Shown piece after piece: positions 7,879 to 17,025 of a DNA stretch of 64,000 bases. The stretch is from NCBI RefSeq assembly GCF_000732325.1, contig NZ_BBIW01000005.1:1-64000 (forward strand). The letters run 5' to 3'. Made by a program: the position numbers and the translations under genes. The notes under the pieces are model-generated. The model was not told the DNA's origin and searched no databases. It saw only the letters and a list, made by a program, of their open reading frames with translations. Source of the DNA: Paenibacillus sp. TCA20. GTDB taxonomy: Bacteria > Bacillota > Bacilli > Paenibacillales > Paenibacillaceae. Within the stretch, counting starts at the first letter, position 1. Every line of letters starts with the position of its first letter.

Positions 7879-8805
7879 ATGATGAGAATGCGAAAAGAGG
7901 GATCATTGTCCATAGCAGGTCTACTACGAGATAAATGGCTGTATGTCATGCTTATACCTGGTATCCTATATTTTCTTATTTTCAAATACGTACCGATGTA
8001 TGGTTTGATTATGGCGTTTCAGGATTTCAAACCGCATCTTGGGTTTTTCGGCAGTCCATGGGTAGGCGTGAAGCATTTCGAACGATTGTTCAGTGATCCG
8101 CAGTTTCTTATCTTGTTCCGCAACACGTTTCTGCTCGCTTTTTACAATTTGGTATTCTTCTTCCCGGCGCCGATCATTCTTGCTTTGATGCTGAATGAGA
8201 TCCGGCGGGAAGGCTTTAAACGATTTATACAAACGCTCATCTATATTCCGCACTTTGTATCGTGGGTCGTTGTGGTAGGGATATGCTATATTTTGCTGAC
8301 GACGGAGAACGGAATTCTTAATGAGCTCATCTATCAGCTGACGGGTCAAAAAATTGCCTTCCTGCTGGATGCAGAATGGTTCAGAACGGTTATTGTCTCT
8401 CAGCAAATATGGAAGGAAGTGGGCTGGGGAACGATTATCTTCCTTGCGGCACTAACGGGTGTCGATATGCAGCTATATGAGGCCGCACGGATGGATGGAG
8501 CAGGCAGATGGCGTCAGATATGGCACATAACTCTGCCTGCGATTCGGAGCACCATCATTATTCTGTTAATTCTTCGGCTTGGCAGTTTTTTGGATACCGG
8601 ATTCGAACAGATCTTCCTTATGCTGGCCCCTACGAACCGGGATGTCGGCGAAGTGTTCGATACATTCGTCTATACCAAAGGGCTTCTCCAGGGGCAGTAC
8701 AGCTATAGCGCAGCGGTAGGCATGTTCAAGTCCGTGGTGGCTCTCGTGCTGGTCGTCTCAGCCAATTGGATGGCCAAAAGGTTCGGAGAAGAAGGCGTTT
8801 ATTAA
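7879..8805 (+). CDS. Sugar ABC transporter permease (LplB/YteP type)
   Basis: 308 residues with about six membrane helices and the binding-protein-dependent permease EAA motif (YEAARMDGAGRWRQIWHITLP) in the last third, which docks onto the ATPase. Sequence style matches LplB/YteP permeases of pectin- and galacturonate-type oligosaccharide importers. No ribosome binding site precedes this ATG; the strong GGGGGAGG lies at about 7820-7827, and the frame stays open upstream for about 15 codons without an ATG, GTG or TTG, so the true start is uncertain (possibly a rare ATC at 7834). It partners the permease at 8839 and the lipoprotein at 9777. Confidence 0.88.
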   Translation: MMRMRKEGSLSIAGLLRDKWLYVMLIPGILYFLIFKYVPMYGLIMAFQDFKPHLGFFGSPWVGVKHFERLFSDPQFLILFRNTFLLAFYNLVFFFPAPIILALMLNEIRREGFKRFIQTLIYIPHFVSWVVVVGICYILLTTENGILNELIYQLTGQKIAFLLDAEWFRTVIVSQQIWKEVGWGTIIFLAALTGVDMQLYEAARMDGAGRWRQIWHITLPAIRSTIIILLILRLGSFLDTGFEQIFLMLAPTNRDVGEVFDTFVYTKGLLQGQYSYSAAVGMFKSVVALVLVVSANWMAKRFGEEGVY

Positions 8806-8838
8806 AGGAGGGAATATAAGAGAAGGGGGTGTTCTCAC

Positions 8839-9714
8839 ATGGTTCAGGATAAAACTGCAGCGAGTCGTATGTTTGATGTGATTAATTATATCTTGCTTAC
8901 AATAGCCGCTCTGGCAGCCGTGCTGCCCTTTATCTATGTCATTGCTGTCTCGTTTACAGCGCCGCAGGAAGTGGCTAAGGGGGGACTGATTCTTTTTCCG
9001 AAGGAGTGGTCACTGTCTGCGTACCAGTATATTTTCTCAACCAATACGCTGATCCGCAGTTTAAGTGTCACGATCTATGTCACCATTGTCGGTACGCTAT
9101 TTAATCTCGTGTTCACTTGTCTGGTGGCTTATCCGCTCTCCAGACCTCGGCTTCAAGGACGTAGATATATTATGCTCGGCGTGCTGTTCACGATGCTGTT
9201 CAGCGGGGGGATGATTCCGACTTATTTTGTTGTACAGAACCTGCATTTAACCAACTCACTATGGTCGCTCATCATTCCGAGTGCTATCAGCGCATTTAAC
9301 CTGATTGTACTTAAAAATTTCTTTCAGCAGATTCCGAGCGAGCTGGAGGACTGCTCCAAGATCGATGGATGTACGGATATCGGCGTTTTCTTCCGGATTG
9401 TGCTGCCGCTCTCGGGTCCCGCCATTGCTACATTTGCACTATTCTATGCTGTGGATCATTGGAACACTTTCTTCAGTGCGGTCCTGTATATCAACGATAA
9501 TACCAAATGGCCCATCCAGGTGTACCTGCGTGAGATCGTCATCCTAGCTCAGAGCAGTATCGGGGATTCTACCGCGTTCGAGGATCTGGATATTCAGCCG
9601 CTCACGATTCGCATGGCGGTCGTTGTGTTCGCTACCATGCCGATTTTGCTCGTTTATCCGTTTTTACAGAAGCATTTTGTAAAAGGAGTTATGCTTGGTT
9701 CGGTTAAAGGCTGA
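8839..9714 (+). CDS. Sugar ABC transporter permease (LplC/YtcP type)
   Basis: 291 residues, about six membrane helices, with the EAA-like loop LEDCSKIDGCTDIGVFFRIVLPL and a C-terminal QKHFVKGVMLGSVKG typical of the MalG-like CUT1 subfamily. The ribosome binding site AGAAGGGGG lies 10 bases upstream of the ATG. It begins 33 bp after the first permease gene and is followed at 9777 by the binding protein. No ATPase gene is present, so a shared MsmX-type ATPase elsewhere in the genome is inferred. Confidence 0.9.
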   Translation: MVQDKTAASRMFDVINYILLTIAALAAVLPFIYVIAVSFTAPQEVAKGGLILFPKEWSLSAYQYIFSTNTLIRSLSVTIYVTIVGTLFNLVFTCLVAYPLSRPRLQGRRYIMLGVLFTMLFSGGMIPTYFVVQNLHLTNSLWSLIIPSAISAFNLIVLKNFFQQIPSELEDCSKIDGCTDIGVFFRIVLPLSGPAIATFALFYAVDHWNTFFSAVLYINDNTKWPIQVYLREIVILAQSSIGDSTAFEDLDIQPLTIRMAVVVFATMPILLVYPFLQKHFVKGVMLGSVKG

Positions 9715-9776
9715 TATGTGCTGAGTCGCCTCAATGAATATGTATCTTAAAATGAATAGATAAGGGGAGATAACTT

Positions 9777-11273
9777 TTGAAAAAAGTTAAGCGCTTACTT
9801 GGAGGAGCTTGTGTAGTGTCGCTGTCCACCACCTTATTACTTGCAGGATGCGGTACTTCTGATGATGGCAGTGCAGCTGTTGATGGAGACGGTCCGTTTC
9901 CCATCAGTATGGCGATTGTCCAGGTGGGGGAAATTCCAGAGAGCGGTGATGTAGAGAAGGCGATTGAGGAATATACGAATACGGACCTTAGTATTCAGTG
10001 GGTTCCGTCCTCTGCTTATGATGAGAAGGTCAGTGTCATGATTGCTTCCAATGAAATGCCCATGATTATGAAGCTGAATTACGTACCCATTGTAATAAGT
10101 GCACTGCAATCCGGTCTTTTTTGGGAGCTGGGACCTTATATTGACGATTATCCAAATCTGAAGGCACAAGACCCGAATCATTATAACAACATTTCTGTAG
10201 AAGGAAAAATATACGGCATTCCGCTATTCCGTGACATGGGACGTGCTTCTTATAACTACCGCAGCGATTGGCTCGAGACCTTGGGTATGGAACTGCCGGA
10301 CAATCTGGATGAGTGGTATGAGCTGCAGAAGGCGATGGTACAGAAGGACCCGGATGGCAACGGTAAGGAGGACACCTATGGATTTGTGCTCGACAAAGGC
10401 TACAATACGGGACATTCTGCGGTAACGACACGTCTTGCGGTTAGTATCGGTGGGGTAAATAAATGGGGGCTTGTCGATGGTAAAATTACACCTGAGTTCA
10501 TGACTACGCAGTATGTGGATGTGCTTAATATGTTTAGACAGATGTATGCCGAAGGCTTGATTAATCAGGATTTTGCCGTGATGGACGGTACGGAAACAGG
10601 AAAGCTGTTCGATTCAGGCCGTGCCGGTCTTGGAAATGCAGTCGCCCAAGCTCTGAAGAGTCAGTATGAGCGGCTTACTGCAACCGACCCAAGCTATGTC
10701 GTAGATAATGCGGCATGGACAGGATCCGAAGGCATAAGACTTGCTGGTGAGCCAGGGCATAATGGATTCTTGGCCATTCCGAAGCAGGCGGTGAAGTCAG
10801 AGGAAGAGCTGAAGCGAGTGCTTGAATTTATGAATGCACTGCTGGATGAGCCGTCTTCGACACTGCTGATGAGAGGCGTCAAGGATGTGCATTATAAGGA
10901 AACGGACGATGGCCGGACGGAGTTTATTGATTTTGCCCTGTTCCAGCAGCAGGTGAAGCCATATCGCGACAATCTGCTCAATATCGAGGGCTATCATGTG
11001 AAGCCGCTGAAGGATACGCCTCAAGGAGAAAAAGGGACTGCGATGGCGAAGGAGAACGCCAAATATGTGGTTCCGAACATCAGTCTGAATCTGACATCCG
11101 CAACCTATATGGAAAGAGGCAATGAGCTTGAACTCTTAATCAGTGATGCCCAAACGAAATACATTATGGGACAGATTGACGAAGCCGGCTGGCAGGCAGA
11201 AGTCGATAAATGGCTAAAAGCAGGCGGATCACAGGTTATTGAGGAGTTCCAAGCATCTTATGATGCAAAATAA
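9777..11273 (+). CDS. Sugar-binding lipoprotein (LplA/YtcQ type)
   Basis: 498 residues starting at TTG (9777) behind AAGGGGAG. The signal peptide ends in the lipobox LLLAGC, so Cys25 would be lipidated and the protein held on the outer face of the membrane. The body has the family 1 solute-binding fold, including the calcium-site-like sequence DPDGNGKEDTYGF seen in LplA-type proteins. It captures an unknown oligosaccharide for the permeases at 7879 and 8839. Neighbours and family suggest a pectin- or hemicellulose-derived substrate, which is inference. A terminator at 11289 ends the operon. Confidence 0.9.
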   Translation: MKKVKRLLGGACVVSLSTTLLLAGCGTSDDGSAAVDGDGPFPISMAIVQVGEIPESGDVEKAIEEYTNTDLSIQWVPSSAYDEKVSVMIASNEMPMIMKLNYVPIVISALQSGLFWELGPYIDDYPNLKAQDPNHYNNISVEGKIYGIPLFRDMGRASYNYRSDWLETLGMELPDNLDEWYELQKAMVQKDPDGNGKEDTYGFVLDKGYNTGHSAVTTRLAVSIGGVNKWGLVDGKITPEFMTTQYVDVLNMFRQMYAEGLINQDFAVMDGTETGKLFDSGRAGLGNAVAQALKSQYERLTATDPSYVVDNAAWTGSEGIRLAGEPGHNGFLAIPKQAVKSEEELKRVLEFMNALLDEPSSTLLMRGVKDVHYKETDDGRTEFIDFALFQQQVKPYRDNLLNIEGYHVKPLKDTPQGEKGTAMAKENAKYVVPNISLNLTSATYMERGNELELLISDAQTKYIMGQIDEAGWQAEVDKWLKAGGSQVIEEFQASYDAK

Positions 11274-11288
11274 GAGAATTAACGAGCG

Positions 11289-11323
11289 AGAAGGGATTGC
11301 TGTGGCAATCTCTTCTATTTTGT
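11289..11323 (+). terminator. Rho-independent terminator
   Basis: AGAAGGGATTGC (11289-11300) pairs with GCAATCTCTTCT (11305-11316), followed by ATTTTGTTT. It closes the importer operon. Confidence 0.75.
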
Positions 11324-11397
11324 TTCAGATGCTTTTCTACAACAAGTGGGGGGGCTTATTTCTAACGATAACGATACTTTTTCTACTAAAGCGCGTT

Positions 11398-11403
11398 TAT
11401 AAT
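11398..11403 (+). promoter_or_regulatory. -10 box upstream of the DUF1835 gene
   Basis: A consensus TATAAT stands 38 bases before the chosen start at 11441. The -35 region 17 bp upstream is poor. Confidence 0.35.
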
Positions 11404-11440
11404 AGATAGGCAAATGTGTAAAAAAAGGGGGAAACGCCAG

Positions 11441-12484
11441 ATGCCTGATCTCGATCAATTAAAACGGACCGTTGAGCAGATGAACGAATCCGAACTCAGG
11501 ACCCTGATGCTTCACTTCATGATTTATATGCAGATGGCACAAGAGCAAGACATCTTGAAGGAACAATTGTATGATCGAATGCTGAACATTTATGAGGCGG
11601 TTTTGAATACTCAAAACCAGCAGCTAGCTCATAAACAGAGCTGGATGCCGGATGAGAACACGAAAAATATACATATCGTATTAGGAGTATCTGCTGCTGG
11701 TAGTGTGAGGCAGATGATTCAAGAGAATGGTTCCCACGGAACCGATCGAATAATCCTTTTTCATGATGTGTTCTCTATAGGGCCGATATGGCGGCTTCAT
11801 GAAGAACAAGGAAGAGAGGAGAGAAGAGCCTGGTTTCGTCAGCATCTGGATCCAAAATTTGAGGATGTCAGGGACGGGGGTTATCGTTCTATTGAATCCC
11901 TACCTGAAGATGCCGCGATATATATTTGGTGCAGCAATAATGCACATGAGCAGACTGGAATGCGATATGTGAGCTGGTTATTAAAGGATCGCTCTAACAA
12001 TCTATATATACTGGATGCTCCAGCCGCGAATGAACAGAAGGAAGATCAGCCGGGTGTATTACATTTCTATTCCCATACGGGAGAGATCTCATCAAAGGAA
12101 TTATCGCGAGTGTATCGTGATCCAACCAAGCATGTCTTGGTAACAGACGAACAAAGGCGATGTTATGAACAAGAATGGCTTTCTTTGTCGGAGAGCTCAA
12201 ATCTGCTCCGCATATGGGCATTTGGTGAGCTGCTCTCTGCAGAGGTGACCTATTTTGATGATTTTATATTGGAGAAGGTTCGTATACTTGAAAAGGATAA
12301 GCCCAATGGGGAGTTCTTGAAGGCTGCTAGAGTCATTGGCGAAGTGATCGGACATTCCGGACAGTATACAGGCGATGCGTTCATTGAATACCGACTAAGA
12401 GAGCTGATCTATGGCGGCAAATTAGAGATACAAGGTGTACCCAGAGCAATGAGATATTACAGTGTACGCAGCAAGGGAACATAA
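11441..12484 (+). CDS. DUF1835/DUF3658 domain protein
   Basis: 347 residues from ATG 11441, preferred over an in-frame ATG at 11414 because AAGGGGG sits nine bases before it. After an N-terminal helical stretch (about 1-65), residues about 75-200 match the DUF1835 pattern (IHIVLGVSAAGSVRQ, then FHDVFSIGPI), and the C-terminal portion with GDAFIEYRLRELIYGGKLEIQG resembles DUF3658. These paired domains occur in Bacilli; their biochemical role is unknown, and no catalytic motif is obvious. The gene stands 30 bp before a small membrane protein gene on the same strand. Confidence 0.75.
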   Translation: MPDLDQLKRTVEQMNESELRTLMLHFMIYMQMAQEQDILKEQLYDRMLNIYEAVLNTQNQQLAHKQSWMPDENTKNIHIVLGVSAAGSVRQMIQENGSHGTDRIILFHDVFSIGPIWRLHEEQGREERRAWFRQHLDPKFEDVRDGGYRSIESLPEDAAIYIWCSNNAHEQTGMRYVSWLLKDRSNNLYILDAPAANEQKEDQPGVLHFYSHTGEISSKELSRVYRDPTKHVLVTDEQRRCYEQEWLSLSESSNLLRIWAFGELLSAEVTYFDDFILEKVRILEKDKPNGEFLKAARVIGEVIGHSGQYTGDAFIEYRLRELIYGGKLEIQGVPRAMRYYSVRSKGT

Positions 12485-12513
12485 ACATATGACAACAAGA
12501 GGAATGACAGCAG

Positions 12514-12954
12514 ATGAAAATAGTGGACCTTTATACGTCGGAAGTGAATGTGGATACCATCGCATTCTCCATCTTTTTTATAGTCTTTGTAATGGGGAAC
12601 GCAATCGTCGTATCCAAACTGATTAAGTTATCAGAGCAATATGTATCAAGGCTTCGGTATATCATCGGCCTTATTCTATTATATGCAGGAGGAGCGGCAG
12701 GGTTCGAGCTCGTCATGAAATACCTGCCTAGGATAGGGCAAGCGGTGCCAGGTCCTGGAGCAGGAATGATCCTGATCGGTATTGGGATCGCTGTAATCCT
12801 GACAGCGGTATTTATCATTGTTGCGAAATATGTATACCGGTTTAACAAGCTGCTTAATCCTACGGTGTTATTTATTGCAGTCCAGCCCGTGCTGTTTCTC
12901 CTGTTTCTAGCAATGTTTGTGGTGTCGGACAAACTGAGTCTACTGCCTCTTTGA
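12514..12954 (+). CDS. Four-helix membrane protein of unknown function
   Basis: 146 residues with four hydrophobic segments, at about 15-38, 50-68, 80-106 and 117-140. A glycine/proline-rich turn (GQAVPGPGAGMILIGIG) lies before the third helix. I recognise no family. It begins 30 bp after the DUF1835 gene and may be co-transcribed with it. Confidence 0.6.
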   Translation: MKIVDLYTSEVNVDTIAFSIFFIVFVMGNAIVVSKLIKLSEQYVSRLRYIIGLILLYAGGAAGFELVMKYLPRIGQAVPGPGAGMILIGIGIAVILTAVFIIVAKYVYRFNKLLNPTVLFIAVQPVLFLLFLAMFVVSDKLSLLPL

Positions 12955-13033
12955 ATCATCGGGATTGGCTTGAACTTTTGAACTTATGAGTGAATCTATT
13001 TCATAATTTATCATAGAGAAAATAGGTGAGCGT

Positions 13034-13921
13034 ATGAAGAAGGTCGTACTTGCAGGAGGGACCGGGTTTATCGGTCAGTATTTTCAACAAAGCTTTGAGC
13101 AGCTGGGATATTATGTGTTCATCATCTCTAGACAGCAAGGTCATATTTCTTGGGAAGATCGTACCGGAATCGGCCATGCCCTGGATGGTGCCGAACTGTT
13201 AATAAATCTGGCTGGTAAATCGGTAAACTGCAGATACAATGACTCAAATAAGAAAGAGATTACAGAGTCACGTACGCGTACAACTCGGATTCTTGGAGAG
13301 GCTGTACTCCAATGCAGCAAGCCCCCGGCCCTGTGGATTAACGCAAGTACGGCAACGATCTACCGTCATGCTGAAGACAAACCGATGACGGAACAATCAG
13401 GTGAGCTCGGCACGGGATTCTCTGTCGAGGTGGCTAAGGCATGGGAGGAAGCGTTCTTTAGCTATGAACTGCCTCATACTAGGCAGGCTGCTCTTCGTAT
13501 TGCTATTGTGCTCGGACCGGGCGGAGGTGTATTGACACCTTATATTTATTTGACGCGATTTGGGCTAGGGGGCAAGCAGGGGCCAGGTAATCAGAAATTC
13601 AGCTTCATCCATGTCGAGGATCTGTTCCGCATAGTGCAGTATATACAGAGCCGTGAAGATCTTATAGGCGTATTTAATGCGTCGGCTCCGTACCCTGTGA
13701 CCAATCGTGAACTAATGCACGAGATGAGGAAGACACTAGGTGTCCCTGTAGGGATTCCAACGCCCAAGTGGATGCTGGAGATGGGTGCTATTGTTATTCG
13801 AACGGAGACAGAGTTGGTACTGAAGAGCAGGTGGGTTGTACCAGAACGGATACTCGAAGAAGGCTTTGAATTTAAATATCCAACGATACAATCGACCTTG
13901 AAGGCGGTATTGGACATCTAA
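13034..13921 (+). CDS. TIGR01777-type NAD(P)-dependent epimerase/oxidoreductase
   Basis: 295 residues with the extended SDR fold: the dinucleotide-binding GGTGFIG at residues 8-14, the NLAGKSV loop after the third strand, and the C-terminal DUF1731-like region (about 245-295). Members of the YfcH/SDR39U1 group are widespread, but their substrate is unknown. The canonical YxxxK is not obvious, as usual in this group. The ATG at 13034 has only a weak AGGTGAG upstream at 13024. It is followed 33 bp later by the diguanylate cyclase gene. Confidence 0.82.
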   Translation: MKKVVLAGGTGFIGQYFQQSFEQLGYYVFIISRQQGHISWEDRTGIGHALDGAELLINLAGKSVNCRYNDSNKKEITESRTRTTRILGEAVLQCSKPPALWINASTATIYRHAEDKPMTEQSGELGTGFSVEVAKAWEEAFFSYELPHTRQAALRIAIVLGPGGGVLTPYIYLTRFGLGGKQGPGNQKFSFIHVEDLFRIVQYIQSREDLIGVFNASAPYPVTNRELMHEMRKTLGVPVGIPTPKWMLEMGAIVIRTETELVLKSRWVVPERILEEGFEFKYPTIQSTLKAVLDI

Positions 13922-13953
13922 TAATTTAACATACGTGATAGGATTATCTAACA

Positions 13954-15507
13954 ATGAACGAACGATTTATGGATTTTCTAACAATATTGCTTCCTACTTA
14001 TTTTTTCTTATATATGGCGATTACCTTAATTCATCGTAACAAGAGGAGTATGTTGAACCGAATAGCTGCCTGTCTGATGCTTGCTTTTCTGTTTTATTTT
14101 CTGGGGGAATACGTCAAGACGTCCTTGCTTCCAGAGTATCAGATGCAGATTGTTCTATATGGAAGTGCGCCCATGCTTCTGTTTGTCATCTGCTTCTTAG
14201 TACATTTGTGTATTCTGATGGGCGGATCTGCGACACAGCATTTGAAGCGGCGGTTACCAATCATCTATGCCGCTCCCTTTACCTTGTGGCTTATTTTTCT
14301 CATGACGATGGATCATAAGCAATTATATAACGTCGATATAACTGATGGAAGAAGTCCGTTGGATCCGTTATTTTTGCTGATGACTCTCTTATTTGTAGCC
14401 GGATATATTCTGCTGTCTGCGGTGATATTGTCTGTAACCTGGTATAGAACGAAGGAACAGAAAGTAAAAAAAGCATCCCGCTCCTTACTTCTCGGTTTGT
14501 TCTCGCTGTTCGCTTGGTTCGTACTGGTGACATTAATGCTGCAATCCATGTTAATAAACACAAGATACTCCATGATTTTGTATTTTGTAGGTTATCTCAT
14601 GTGGGCGGTTGTATTAAGACATCAGATAGGCAAGTACCATATCATGCCGGATTATCGCAAATTGTTTCATATTCTCTTCAAGTCAGCTCCTACAGCCATT
14701 ATGCTGCTGGATCGTCAGGGGATCGTAAGAGAGCTTAATCCTAAGGCAAAACGTTGGTTTGAAGGAATTAAAGCCGAGGAGATTCCCCAGCATATAGAGT
14801 TCAATAATGGGATCAGGCTTCCAGAAGTACTGGCTTCCTTAGATCAGCAGCGTGAAGGAACAACCCACTGGGAGATGAGAGTGGATAGTGATCGAATGGA
14901 TCATGTTGATCTCATCATGAATCTGGATTTGGTGGAGGGGTTGAATGAAGAGCTCTTCGTAATGCATTTGACGGACGTTACCTCTCTCAAGAATACAGAG
15001 CGTAAACTGCTGGAATCAGAACAAGAATATAAGCATCTTGCACTTCACGATTCATTAACGGATCTATATAACAGAGCAGCAATGGAGGAATACCTTGAGC
15101 GAAAAATAGCACAACACGATATGTTCGCTCTCGTATTAATTGATCTGGATAATTTTAAGCCGGTTAATGACACGTACGGTCATCTCATAGGTGATCTGTA
15201 TCTCAAGCATATTGCTCGCATCTTTAAGGACATGTCTGGTCCAAATGATCTGGCAGCTCGAATGGGTGGAGATGAGTTTGTACTAATAATCAGCTGTGCT
15301 GAGGTGTCTGAAGCGGAAGTGGATGAATTCATTAATCAGCGTCTGTCCTTGCTATCTATGCATTCATTTCGTAACGAGAATACGGAAATTCCAATTACGT
15401 ATTCCTCGGGTGTCAGTATATATCCGAGTGATGCATCCAATGTAACTCAATTGCTGAAGATTGCAGATGAAGCGATGTATAAGGCAAAGCGAACGGGCAG
15501 AGCTTGA
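13954..15507 (+). CDS. Diguanylate cyclase with 7TM receptor and PAS domain
   Basis: 517 residues. Residues 1 to about 225 hold seven hydrophobic helices like the N-terminal 7TM receptor region of histidine kinases; about 235-345 form a PAS sensor; about 355-515 form the GGDEF domain. The active site GGDEF is intact at residues 438-442, so synthesis of cyclic di-GMP from two GTP is expected. The usual RxxD inhibitory site five residues before is GPND, so product inhibition may be absent. The start lacks a strong ribosome binding site. Confidence 0.85.
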   Translation: MNERFMDFLTILLPTYFFLYMAITLIHRNKRSMLNRIAACLMLAFLFYFLGEYVKTSLLPEYQMQIVLYGSAPMLLFVICFLVHLCILMGGSATQHLKRRLPIIYAAPFTLWLIFLMTMDHKQLYNVDITDGRSPLDPLFLLMTLLFVAGYILLSAVILSVTWYRTKEQKVKKASRSLLLGLFSLFAWFVLVTLMLQSMLINTRYSMILYFVGYLMWAVVLRHQIGKYHIMPDYRKLFHILFKSAPTAIMLLDRQGIVRELNPKAKRWFEGIKAEEIPQHIEFNNGIRLPEVLASLDQQREGTTHWEMRVDSDRMDHVDLIMNLDLVEGLNEELFVMHLTDVTSLKNTERKLLESEQEYKHLALHDSLTDLYNRAAMEEYLERKIAQHDMFALVLIDLDNFKPVNDTYGHLIGDLYLKHIARIFKDMSGPNDLAARMGGDEFVLIISCAEVSEAEVDEFINQRLSLLSMHSFRNENTEIPITYSSGVSIYPSDASNVTQLLKIADEAMYKAKRTGRA

Positions 15508-15563
15508 TTCACGGAGTTCTAGCATTATAAATAATATATAGAGACGATATGGGTTCAAATAAG

Positions 15564-15625
15564 TTGACAAAAATTTAATTTTGCATTATATTATTTTCGT
15601 TTCAATTCGTAATTATAATAATTAC
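15564..15625 (+). promoter_or_regulatory. Strong promoter with palindromic operator, nitroreductase gene
   Basis: TTGACA (15564-15569) and TATATT (15587-15592) are 17 bp apart. A perfect 17-bp palindrome GTAATTATAATAATTAC (15609-15625) follows about 10 bp beyond the likely start of transcription and ends just before the ribosome binding site. The layout indicates repression. Its form recalls operators of redox-sensing MarR/DUF24 or PerR-type repressors, but no such regulator is adjacent. Confidence 0.65.
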
Positions 15626-15647
15626 AGATATTAGGGAGGCATACAAA

Positions 15648-16283
15648 ATGACCCAAGATATACAAACTGATTTCTTCACGTTAATTCGCGAACGCCAGTC
15701 CATTCGCAGCTATGATCCGAGTGTTACGATCTCGGAGGAAGAACTAACAGCCATTCTTGAAGATGCCGTGCTTGCACCTTCTTCTTCCAACCTGCAGCCA
15801 TGGCGCTTCATTGTCGTTAATGATCCTGCTGTCAAAGAGACACTCAAGCCGATCGCAAATAACCAGCAACAAGTCGTGGATTCCGCAGCGACAATTATTG
15901 TGTTAGGCGACAAAGAAGCTTATAAACGGGCAGATGAGATCTATGATCGTTCTGTAGAGCTGGGCATGCCTCAGGAAGCTCGGGATGCTTACGTACCAAG
16001 AATGCTAGAATATTACCGTACGATGTCAGAAGAAATAGCTCGGAGTACAGCTGAGATTGACGGAGGTCTGGTGTCCATGCAGCTGATGCTGGCTGCGAAG
16101 GCAAGAGGTTACGATAGTGTACCGATGGGTGGCTTCTCACATGAAAGACTCATCGAAGAGTTTAACATTCCATCCAACCTGATTCCGGTCATGCTTATTT
16201 CAATCGGTAAAGCAGCGAAGCCTGGATTGCCTAAATCTCGTCTTCCGCTGGATCGCGTAACGTATTGGAATGCTTTGACGTAA
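15648..16283 (+). CDS. Nitroreductase family flavoprotein
   Basis: 211 residues with the FMN-binding nitroreductase pattern: RQSIRSYDP near the N-terminus (phosphate binding), APSSSNLQPWRFIVV (flavin site) and the C-terminal LISIGKAAKPGLPKSRLPLDRV. These dimeric cytosolic enzymes use NAD(P)H to reduce nitro compounds, quinones or chlorinated stress products. Ribosome binding site GGGAGGC is well placed. The strong promoter and overlapping palindrome at 15564-15625 point to inducible expression; a terminator follows at 16330. Confidence 0.9.
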   Translation: MTQDIQTDFFTLIRERQSIRSYDPSVTISEEELTAILEDAVLAPSSSNLQPWRFIVVNDPAVKETLKPIANNQQQVVDSAATIIVLGDKEAYKRADEIYDRSVELGMPQEARDAYVPRMLEYYRTMSEEIARSTAEIDGGLVSMQLMLAAKARGYDSVPMGGFSHERLIEEFNIPSNLIPVMLISIGKAAKPGLPKSRLPLDRVTYWNALT

Positions 16284-16329
16284 GAATAATAGTTGCTTTT
16301 ATCCCGGGTGAGGGTAAACGCCAGTTCAT

Positions 16330-16362
16330 AACAGCAGTGACTAATTGTCGCTGCTGTTTTTT
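16330..16362 (+). terminator. Rho-independent terminator
   Basis: AACAGCAGTGAC (16330-16341) pairs with GTCGCTGCTGTT (16347-16358) with one mismatch, followed by four further Ts. It ends the nitroreductase transcript. Confidence 0.8.
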
Positions 16363-16434
16363 CTGCTGTATGAATTCCATAGATCCGGCCGGGTTCTCTT
16401 GGTGAGGTGTGTGCCAAGCTATCGCATTAGTTCA

Positions 16435-16956
16435 TTATTGAAAATTGTCGGACATTTTAATGCTAAGCGCTCGGGTCATGTTCTCCACCTTGGTTCTGCC
16501 ATCCTCAAAATAATAGGAATACAGAACGATATCCCCGTCTGATTTGATCATCCGCTCAAACTGATCTTCACTCATTGACAATTCCATGTTCTCCTCAAGC
16601 CATTCATTTTTAGTCAACACGGTAGGTATAGCAATACTCTCAGAGGAACTCGGTGGAAGAATAGATTCGCCGTCTATTTGCAGATCAATTCGGTGTATAT
16701 CAAAGCCATGCATGATCTCTATCTTAGATTCGCTGCCCACATATCGGAGACCAGCTTGAAATCGCAGCAATTGAGCCGTTTGTTCATTCACTGAATTTGT
16801 TTTCAGTCTTATCTGATAATCATCAATTCTTTTGATTGCGGTAACCGATTCCTCCGTCTTAATGATCTCATCCGGTGTGTAATCGACGTTGGAAGAGCAA
16901 GCAGACAGCAGCATGAGGATGAATAATAAAGTGAGACCAGTTATAGATAATCGCAT
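16435..16956 (-). CDS. Lipoprotein of unknown function
   Basis: 173 residues from ATG 16956, chosen over an upstream ATG at 16980 because TTTGGAGG is correctly spaced for it. The signal peptide ends with the lipobox LLSAC, so the mature protein should be anchored at the membrane surface. The rest is polar and mixed alpha/beta with no recognised family. It lies downstream of the ATPase gene at 17026-17883 on the same strand, separated by about 70 bp. Confidence 0.7.
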   Translation of the reverse strand: MRLSITGLTLLFILMLLSACSSNVDYTPDEIIKTEESVTAIKRIDDYQIRLKTNSVNEQTAQLLRFQAGLRYVGSESKIEIMHGFDIHRIDLQIDGESILPPSSSESIAIPTVLTKNEWLEENMELSMSEDQFERMIKSDGDIVLYSYYFEDGRTKVENMTRALSIKMSDNFQ

Positions 16957-17025
16957 TTTCGACCTCCAAAGGGTTGTCATATAAGAACTGACGCAGGGGA
17001 GTGGAGGATTGTTCCATTTATCTGA

